Positions 55,092-64,000 of a DNA stretch of 64,000 bases are shown here, in pieces. The first letter of the stretch is position 1; each line of letters begins with the position of its first letter. The DNA lies in contig OZ176053.1 in NCBI GenBank assembly GCA_964247055.1, positions 9,734,001 through 9,798,000 on the forward strand. The letters run 5' to 3'. The notes beneath the pieces were generated by a model, which ran no database searches, was not told the DNA's origin, and saw only the letters and a list, made by a program, of their open reading frames with translations. Origin of the DNA: Paragordius varius. Its lineage: Eukaryota > Nematomorpha. A program made the position numbers and the translations under genes.

Positions 55092-58000
55092 ATTAGGTTC
55101 TTTTATAAAGTCCCAATTTTTGACGCAATGTAAACTTAGATATTAAAATTTAACTGATATTATCAGCTTTAAGAAACTCTTTGATATTGCTCTAAGTGTA
55201 GCCCAAAATGTCATTAGGCTTTTATCAATAAATTAATATTGCAATGCACATTTTATAATAAGTTTTGGGCGGCAATTCTTACCACAAGCCTCATCTTATA
55301 TGAAATAACTTGAAATATTTATCAAACTAAACCTAAAAAAGTGTCAATGAACTGTTAGTCGCATTACAGAATGTTCACAAAAAAATATCCTATATAAAGT
55401 GAATTTTTGTAAAACAGCAATTTGTAATTAAAATAAATTTGGATGAACAAACATTTTCATCAAAATTCCAAGGGGCGGAAATGTTCAGCATCATCGAATT
55501 TTATACAAAAAGTGTATTTACAACTTAAAGCGTTTTTATGCCTCAATGTGCATTTTTCTAAAAATATTTTTTAAATGCCATAAATAGCATATGCTAAAAT
55601 ATTTGATCGCAAAATCTAGGCATCATTTATTTTAAAACTTCATGACCTTTTCAATTATTGTCCTAGTCATATGGGGCCCCGGAGCTCAATTTTGTGAAAA
55701 CAATTATGTTTTGAAATTTATTTTGGTTAAAATTATTATCAAACATTGCATTAATGAGAAAAAAAGCTTATATTTTTTTAGTTTTGTGACTACTAGAGTA
55801 TTAAATTGAGACAGCTCCTAAACAGGATTTAAACAAACAGCTGATATTTAAAATAAAAGACGTAAGGTTTTTGCTGGGAAAATGTAGCCTGAAAACTTTT
55901 TAAAGTTAAATTTTTACATTTTCCCACCATATAAATCTATTTGCCTGAATAAGAGATTTTAAATAAATATAGAAGAAAATTGTGGCAAAAAAGCGATGAG
56001 AATTTTAAAAAAAATTTGTAAATCTAGTTCTTTTAATAATCCATGAACTTTTGGCTTTATATTCCAGAGTGATTTGAAATTTGAATATTTAAAGAAGTAT
56101 TTAAGGTATTAAGCCGAATTTAATATGCTTTCTTAAGCCTTTAAGAGCATTATGAGGAGAGAGGGAACAAAATCTGAGTTCGGAACCCAAGTCTTGCTTT
56201 TAAATATACTATATAATATACCATTTACAGTTCAAATTCACCCTTAAACAATTCAAATTCACCCTTAAACAATTCAAATTCACCCTTGAACAATTCAAAT
56301 TCACCCTCGAACAATTCAAATTCACCCTAAAATAAATAACGTGTTTTTTAAGATTAAAAATTACCTATATTTTTATATATTTTTAAAAAATAAAATTTTG
56401 TTTTAAATTAAAATAATACTGAAAAAAATAATTAATTATGCCATAAAGATATATTTTATATTAATAATGAATTATATTTGTTCGAAAACACATAATTTAT
56501 TTTTAGGGTGAATTTGAATTGTTCGAGGGTGAATTTGAATTGTTCAAGGGTGAATTTGAATTGTTCAAGGGTGAATTTGAACTGTAAATGGTATAATAAT
56601 ATTTTTAGGTTCAAATTTTTTATTGATGCTAAATAATTTCTTGAATAGTTTTATATCACAGAAGGATTAAAAATATCTTATAAAGTATTAAAAATATTTT
56701 TTAGGCGCATTTGATTTTTAAAATAAGTGTAAATTCCTAAAAATACCCCAATCACAATTATCGCCCCCATTTTTTATGTTATAAAATCGCTTATAAAGGA
56801 AATTAACACTTCTATTCAGATTGTGGTATCTAAATCTACAATCGGACTGAATATTTATAAAAAACTACGGATGGAAACGGTCCCAATTTATAAATAAGCT
56901 TCATCCTAATAAATATCATATAAATAATCCAAAATATCTAAATAAAATTTTGTTTAGAAAAAAAATTCCATGTCAAACTACTTCGACGCTTTTATTTTAC
57001 AAAATTTTGCAAAATATCCTCTCATTTAATTTTAAAGGTTAAATTAAAGCTGATTTTATATTTAATAGAAAAACAGGTATATTTTGTATTATTTTTCTAA
57101 TTTGTCATTGCAAACATGTCAGTATGACTAAATTTTAACCATTGGGTTTTATAAAATAAGTAATATTTAGTATTTTTGAATTTATTTTTATATATTTCGG
57201 TTTATTAATATAAGTGCAAATATGCCATTTGATTCTTTCCATATATTTTGAATTAAATTTTAAATAGGCCTGGGGTTTCCTGGCAATAAGGAGTGAAATA
57301 ATAAGTTGTAACCAAGTGTTCTATAGTGGTTAGAAAATGTAAATAATTAATAAAAAGTATGATTATATTTTATCAGCAGATACTGGATATTTATTGATTT
57401 TAAAATCAGCCGTTTATTTCAATTGTGTTTCGGGGTTGTTCAAAGAGGCTCTAGAAATTAAAAAAATGGAAAAATTTGAATTTGTAATAATTGGAGAAAA
57501 CATTTTCCATAATTCAATTTGAATCAAAATATTTTTATTGAAGTAGATTATATATAAGTTTGAACTTTAAGCTACAACTATTCCAAAATGGAAGCATCTG
57601 GAAAAACTTAAAGGTACAAAAGTTATGAACATATATAGGCATTTCGAAGAATCCTGATCATTTCTACCAGAATATATGTAAATCAAGATATTTTTATAGT
57701 CGCGATTTTATGCATATTTTAATGTTAAAGAAATATTTCAAATTCGTCTGGACCCTTTTAAAACTTACGGCCGCCATTATTTTAGAAATTTTTTTATATA
57801 AAATTGGTGGCTAATAAATAAAACTACTTTGTAAAGCTTTTGAAAAGAATATTACAATAAAAATTTTGAAATCAGCTTCTTTAGTCTAAATAAACTTGTC
57901 TGTAAATTAATAAGCTTGTTACAAAGATTAAATAAGAAAAGTTTTTGTGACAATTGTCATATTTATATCATTTATCACGGGTTTTAAGCTCTAGACAAAA

Positions 58001-58569
58001 AAATTCAAATATTATTCCTTGATTTAAAAAGGTTATGCGAAAGTTATGCTTTTAAATGATTGTTATAGACCAAAATTATAGTATTTAGGGAATAATAAGA
58101 CATATTAGGTGTGCAATCTCTTATATAACTTACTAATAATCATATTTAATTTGCTTCCTACCTTTACCCATGTGATATTTAAATATTTACCACATGAATT
58201 TAAATAATCTTCCAAACGGGTGGGAAGCCAGAGCCTTAAAAGATGGCCGGATATTCTTTATTAAGTTAGATCATTTAATATTTTAGCGAGGATTTAAAGT
58301 TGACTACATGGCTTCATCCAGCTACAGGATCTCCAATTAAAACAGGAAATTTCAAATCCAAAAGTAAAATCGCCATAATGTTAAGATTTGCCTCAAGGAT
58401 GGGAATATAATTATACAAAAACAGGCCACAAATATTATATAAAGTATATATTTTATAATAGTAAAGCCATAATATATGCAAAAATTTGAAATTGCCTCCA
58501 AAACATTCAAATCATATATCTGAAAATAAAACTCAGTCACCGAAAACGGATGGAAATTATTATATAAAC
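55092..58569. other. Degenerate repeat region
   Basis: Contains the palindromic 21-bp element at 56219-56596, blocks shared with 38-39 kb (AAACGGTCCCAATTT at about 56878; GTAGCCTGAAA at about 55882), and at about 57600-57680 a decayed F1 end. No gene before the exon at 58570. Confidence 0.5.
56219..56596. mobile_element. Palindromic MITE-like element with 21-bp repeats in its arms (copy 2, well preserved)
   Basis: Left arm ATACCATTTACAGTTC then five units of AAATTCACCCTTAAACAATTC type; right arm has four inverse units GGGTGAATTTGAATTGTTC(A/G)A and ends GAACTGTAAATGGTAT. The whole 378 bp is a near-perfect palindrome around an AT-rich centre, and each arm is itself a tandem repeat of about 21 bp. 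Confidence 0.85.
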
Positions 58570-58963
58570 ATGGCCAGTATATACATGGGAAATATGGCAA
58601 AGCACAGAAGAATTTTATCTGATTGCGCCAATGTATCGGCTGCGCAGAAATCAGTCGATTTCAATATCGAAAGGTACAATTTTACATATAGATTCCATTT
58701 TAGTCTTTAAAATCACTCTTTCTACACAATCAACAATTATTATTTTAATTTTTTTATATTATTGTTTTAGTTATAAAATTTCTCCCATGTACTCCTTTGA
58801 AGAGACGTATTCGTCGATTAGAGATCCGGCGCATGCGGATTATGTTTCGACAGATGATTCAAAAACTACATCATTCACTTTCAAAGAAAATGGGGAGGCA
58901 AGTCGAGAGAATTCTTCAAGCAGTGGATGTTCCTCTCTCTTGCCCCATCAACAGGATCAAAAG
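58570..58963 (+). CDS. First two exons of an unrecognised gene, continuing downstream
   Basis: Exon 58570-58673 starts at an ATG in good context (AAACATGGCC) and reads MASIYMGNMAKHRRILSDCA then QKSVDFNIE; donor GAAAG|gtacaa, phase 2. Exon 58771-58963 follows 'attgttttag' and reads YKISPMYSFEETYSSIRDPA, later SFTFKENGEASRENSSSSGC, ending DQK|gtcaga, phase 0. Composition changes sharply here (more G+C, balanced residues), and frames and splice sites agree. 99 residues, hydrophilic, Ser- and acid-rich, no membrane segment. I do not recognise the family and could not find the next exon within the window. Confidence 0.55.
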
Positions 58964-61419
58964 GTCAGAATTTTTCAAATATATATTTTTTATGGTTTGT
59001 AATATTTATTATATACTGACAGCTTTTATTTGAAGATTAATTTTACCAATTTATCCGTATAGTAAATTTAGCATAATGATTGTGCGGACGGAAAACTAAA
59101 TATTTTTTATCCCTACTTTTTTTCTTTGATAATGCGCTTATTCTAAAAGTGGACACAGTAAAGTCTTGCTATCTATTATTATAACCTATTCCAAATGTCT
59201 TTAGTACTCCGTTTATATTTATCCTACATTTATTGTTATTATCGTTCTTTAACAATTTATAAAATCTTTACCATCATATACTCTGTATATTGATTTAATC
59301 CTTTTTTTACATTCCATATTTACTCTCACACATATACATATATATATATATATATATAATGCAATTATTAAATTTAGACCACATAGATCCCTAGAATTTT
59401 ATTTTATACGTCTATGTTATCTTAAGTTAACTGAACACAGTGTTGAGCGTTGGTACATGTTTTGTTTCTATTGTTTCACAAAAATATAAATACTAATTTT
59501 TGTCCAGAGGAGACATGAGCGGACATATCAAATATAGTATGGTGAAATGCGTTTAAAATATTTATTATTGATATTATTTTATTTTTACACAACTTATATA
59601 TATATATATATATATATTGGAATTAATTTATATTTTTTTGACCAAAAAGATATTATATTAAGTTTGTTAACATATAAAAAATCCAAATTTTTATCACATT
59701 AGTCATACTTTTTTCGTTATAATTAATAAATAAAGATTTAAGATTCTTGTTTTGCGCACAAATGATGAATTTAAAAAATTATCTTTTGCATGGGTGATTG
59801 GTTAGCTTACACGGTAGCTGATAATAGATTATTAAAACTGAATGTGTTAGGCCTCCCTTTTTATTTCATTATTTTTAATGATTAAATTAAAACTAACACC
59901 CTAATTAGTGTTTTTTGAATTTATTTGTTTTTATCATTATTAGTTTTATAGCCAAATATTTTGGCAGTGTCGTTTGATAAATTAACTCCGATAGGCCTTA
60001 ATGTTAAATTTTACCATTAAATTAATTTTTAGAAATAATAAGCATCCGTTTTCAACGCACATATCACAAATTTTAAAAGTAATGGTAAAACCACATTTCT
60101 ATATGTATTACATTTGCAGAATTAATTAATAATTTTAATTTGCGGAACTTATAATAATGCAATATGATCCCTAATTTAATTTTACATATAAATTGTGGTT
60201 ATGTGCAAAGGAAACGAAAAAAAGATAAGATAAGGGATATTTTCCTTTAATTTACACTAAAATTATTTATGCATTTTTTGTAGATAACAGATTTTTGTTG
60301 ATTAGTACTAAAGCTGATAATAATTGCCCTTTACATATTTATATATTTTTGTAAAAAAGAAACGATCTTTATCATTACGTTTTAAATTTGAAATTTCTTT
60401 GGTTATATTTACTATTAAATATAAAAAGCATCCAATATTAATTTTTCAAAAATAAAAATATTTTATATAGAATATGGATTTATTTCAAAATCATATAGCC
60501 TTGTCAATTATCTCGAAATTTTTTTGTCCTTAGTATTTAATAAAAAATACTCTAATATTTTAAAATTATGATAGTTAAGTACCCACCAGATCGGAATGAA
60601 ATCATATATTTATATGGAATATATGTATAAAAAATATCTCTCCGAATGGGTAAATTTAGAATATAGCTCTATATAAATCTGTACATTATTAAAAACATGA
60701 TATATCTGAAAAATGATTGTCGTATAAACCTAAATTTATTAAATTGAAATATGATAAACAATTATATAAATTGGGAGTTATATTTTATTTTGATGTTAAT
60801 AATTATATTTGAATAATCTTTAAAATGGCCAGTGAATAAAGATACTAAGTTTGATAAAAGTACATTCATAAGATTTGATTCGGAATCGTTAAGCATGTTA
60901 AGTGTCAAACACATCTTAACCTCTGATTTACAAAAATATTTACTCTACTTACGACTTAAATTATTGAATATAATATCGCAATCAAAACATACGTAAACTA
61001 CTTTACTAAATAAACAATTACCGTTCTTAATATATATAATCGTTAACCAGGTGTTTTAAACAGTGTCGAATATTAAAAGCATCAGGTGTTACTAATTTTT
61101 TTTGTATTGTAAAAGAGTTATTAGTTATAAAAACACCAATGTACATACATAATAAAAGGTACTTTTGCCGCTAAGCTATTTCCTTTTTATATAGCTTTAA
61201 TTATCGTAAACCAAAAAAATAAGTTTTTCATCCTATGAAGGTATGAAGTTATAATAAAAAAATCACAAAACAAATCATGTATAAATAAATTTGATTTTAA
61301 ACAATTTGATTTGTAATGTGAGATGAGACACCATAATTAACAAATAAATATGGAATTGTATGCAGAATATATTGATATTGTGCTCACAGGAAACGTTTGC
61401 ACCTGTTTGAACAATATTA
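58964..61419. other. Intron or intergenic, no gene seen
   Basis: AT-rich with (AT)n tracts at about 59336-59358 and 59597-59618. No coding signal or repeat family recognised. Could be the second intron of the gene starting at 58570. Confidence 0.5.
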
Positions 61420-61586
61420 CAGTAGCGTATGGCATAAAACAATGTTAGTCCATAAAAAAATAAAATAAATGTTTTTTAAACAAGGAAGGGGATATGGATA
61501 TGTGCATACACAACTAGGGTTGTATTTTTAAAAACATTTTTTTTATTCTTTTATGAACTAAAAATGTTTTATGCCATGTGCTACTG
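61420..61586. mobile_element. MITE, CAGTAGCGTATGG family, copy 4
   Basis: Ends CAGTAGCGTATGGCATAAAA and TTTTATGCCATGTGCTACTG with TA on both sides. 167 bp, the longest copy. The inverse arms extend about 25 bp. Confidence 0.8.
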
Positions 61587-61867
61587 TATTACTATTAAAT
61601 TAAGTTACATACTATACATTTGTAAATTAGTCTCACTGTAGAAAATGTTGATGTTAAAATATATGAGAACAATACGCATAAATGGCCTTATCGCCTCTAC
61701 ATTCTCTTTATTAATGCGACAACCATGGTCGTGCTACTTAAAATCAGCCATGAATTTCATCCATCATTAGTCGTAAAAAATAAGTGGTCTCCCCTACATG
61801 TTAGTTGAAAATTGTTTAAATAAAACTGCATCTAAAACCGGGAGATTCGAAAAAATATCCCAATGGA

Positions 61868-62960
61868 ATATTATATATATAAATATTGATAGAAAAATAT
61901 ATCAGGATATCATGGTGATTTTGGTTATGGCCCTTACGAGTGATTCAAGAAAGTTATTAACACACTTATGGTACTTGCTTCATATTGGAAAATGGCAAAA
62001 TTTGCACACATTTTGTTAAACAAAACTTTTTCGATGAAAGTCAATGTTACATTCCAAAAAATATTGCTAAAATATACCATAAACTACATAGTAAAATAAA
62101 AACAATAAAACTATAAAATTTAATTTTTAATGTGGGCGCCGAAAGTCCTATATTTTTTCGCTTCTAAAATGGCCTTACTCTCAAAATAATCGCAAAATTT
62201 CCAAGATTTCCTCATAAAATTGAATATGTGCTAAATTATGGTATCAAAAAAATTATTTAAAAAATAGTTTTATAAAAATTTAATTTAACAAAATTTTGTT
62301 GGAGCGTACTTCATACTATTTTGTGGCATTGGAAACGGTAGAAAGGCGCTTTAAGAGATATATTTTCTTTATACTTCTATGATGCCAAAATTTACTTTTA
62401 AATTTTGGTAAATTTTTGTGAAAAACGCAATTTAAATTTACATAAATTTGAAGACGAATGAATACATTAATCGGGATTTTGAGATGATAGAAAATTTCAG
62501 CATTATCGAACTTCATGGTTAATTTGATAATATCTTAAAACGTCCCACCGTTTCCACCAGTCTCATATAGTGTGAAGTACGCTTCAACAAAATGTAGCTA
62601 AAAATTAAATTTTTGAAAAAATTATGCATTTTTTTAAATATATTTTTAGTAGATATCTAAAATTAGCATTTATATAAAATTTTTATCGCGTAATATCGGA
62701 TTTTTGCATTTATTTTATGAAAACTAGCTCAGTTTAAAAGCGCGAAAGAACTTGGAACGATCGGGACCCAAATCTAAATATATTTTTTTAAAATATAATT
62801 TCGATTTTTATATGAAGATTATAATATATTTCGGAACTATTTAGCTTTCACCAAAAAATTTTAATAAATGTGCGCAAATTTTGCCATTTTCTGATATGGA
62901 GCAATTACCACAAAAGTGTAAATCAAAATATATAATATATGTATATATATATAATCAGGA
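61868..62960. mobile_element. Foldback element, family F1, copy C
   Basis: Left TATTGATAGAAAAATATATC and CATATTGGAAAATGGCAAAA; right CATTTTCTGATATGGAGCAA and ATAATCAGGATAT. Same layout as copies A and B (AAAATGGCCTTACTC / GAAAACTAGCTCAGTTT centre-flanking blocks). About 1.1 kb, arms diverged. Confidence 0.72.
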
Positions 62961-64000
62961 TATTTATTTTGAGGACTCTGTGTAAATGATATTTTAATAT
63001 CTCCATTCTTTAGAAAATGTAATTTTACAAATATTCGTCACTAAAAATAATTTAATATCAATATTTTAACTGGGTATATATTATGACATCTATTTATTAA
63101 AATGTAAAATATTTAATCCAGAAAACGTGTAGTGTCAAATGCAACAATAAATATTTTATCCTCATTTATATATTAACCGAGCATATGTGGGTTTTTTGAA
63201 TATCCATCTCATATTTTTAAAAAGCATTTATAATTTATATATGTAGTAAAATGTAATATGATGGCTTTGAAGCAATTATCTAATTTGCGACTATTAGAAT
63301 AAATGATATTTATTTGATTGGAAAATACGCAGATATTCGCGCTATTTTTTGACTAAGCGAATTAGTTGATCTTTTCCATGTAAAATAGGATTTTAATTCC
63401 AAAAAATCGTGCTTTTGAAACAATTTTATATGTGAACCCTTTTAAATTAGAATAAAGCGCATTGCAATTAGAAATTTATAAATATGAACTTATATCCCAT
63501 CTGAAAATCAGTTTTTTAGCTTTTATCGCTCCAACAGTAGCATGATCCCAATTTTCGATTCTGAAAAAACCGTATTTTACTCTTGCCAAAAATACCATAA
63601 GTTCAAAAACTACCCTTTTTAAATTATATAAACTGAGCTGATGTGGTTTTGTAGTTTGGTTCAACCTGAGTTGACCAATAAGTCATTTGTTTAGGCGCAT
63701 TTTGCAAATGTTTAACCGATGGTCTGTGTGTTTGATCCCTTGGCGCGCCGTTTAAGCCTACAAAGCATAACTCTCATTTTTCTAATTTTAATTTCCATAT
63801 GTTTTGCTTTTCTACTGTTTTATCTCCGCGATTCGGTGCAAATCAATAAGTCTATGGACGCGGTTTAAGAATATAATATTCGGCGCTTTTAGCCATAAAC
63901 TGCACCGTAAAGAATACAAAATTAAGTATACTATGCTAGAATATTTTTTAGGCCCAATAACTTGTCCGTTAGATTCTTATATTTGAAAATGGACCTGGCT
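62961..64000. other. No gene seen to the window end
   Basis: AT-rich; local GC rise at about 63700-63760 (TTGGCGCGCCGTTTAAGCC) without an open frame or RNA gene that I can support. Confidence 0.45.

Noticed and set aside
63700-63760. GC-richer patch with a GTTTGATCCC string, considered as a tRNA fragment.
   Set aside because: No A box, acceptor stem or anticodon arm could be folded around it.

Overview
Single window of very AT-rich (roughly three quarters A+T), intron-containing animal DNA. Genes are split by GT-AG introns, homopolymer and (AT)n tracts are everywhere, and the recognisable genes are metazoan families: an adhesion GPCR of the ADGRA (GPR124/GPR125) class, an SPRY/SOCS-box protein (SPSB/gustavus), a CatSper-type sperm cation channel, CHCHD2/CHCHD10 and SKI/SnoN. 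Low-complexity N/K/H/Y-rich insertions in the proteins, introns as short as 26-28 nt in one gene next to kilobase introns in others, and a dense load of small DNA transposons fit an AT-rich invertebrate. Flatworms are known for such small introns, but the sequence does not settle the phylum.

Layout. 1-3.4 kb: non-coding, with MITE-like palindromes and a hAT remnant. 3.4-17.25 kb (+): 16 exons of an ADGRA-like receptor that I reconstructed by hand; all splice phases agree. Order: three 72-nt LRR exons, LRR-CT, Ig, hormone-receptor motif, GAIN, degenerate GPS, seven membrane segments with very large loop insertions. The 5' end (signal peptide, first LRR) lies upstream or was not found. Its introns carry a hAT MITE and a dead mariner. 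19.8-24.1 kb (-): two-exon SPSB gene, convergent with the receptor; its intron is filled by a foldback element. 26.1-27.2 kb: second dead mariner. 28.06-28.97 kb (+): intronless CatSper-like channel. 30.45-30.91 kb (-): CHCHD2/10 homologue with 26- and 28-nt introns. 31.0-37.5 kb: a 6.5-kb element with about 530-bp terminal inverted repeats, inserted 87 bp upstream of the CHCHD2/10 start codon; it holds a higher-order tandem array with Helitron-like ends and a small conserved-looking ORF. 40.7-49.9 kb (-): SKI/SnoN homologue, one certain exon plus four phase-compatible downstream exons. 50-58 kb: degenerate repeats, a foldback with a younger palindrome nested in it, and a palindromic element built of 21-bp repeats. 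58.6-59.0 kb (+): first two exons of an unrecognised gene. 59-64 kb: non-coding, with one MITE and one more foldback.

The genes do not form a pathway or cluster. ADGRA, SPSB and SKI proteins belong respectively to surface signalling, Cullin-RING ubiquitin ligase adaptors and TGF-beta/SMAD corepression; CatSper and CHCHD2/10 are sperm-channel and mitochondrial intermembrane-space families. The most unusual item is the 6.5-kb element. Its ends combine a CACTGTG heptamer, a 5-bp target duplication and an 11-bp difference in spacing between the two ends, which is the geometry of RAG recombination signals (12/23). No transposase is visible inside it.
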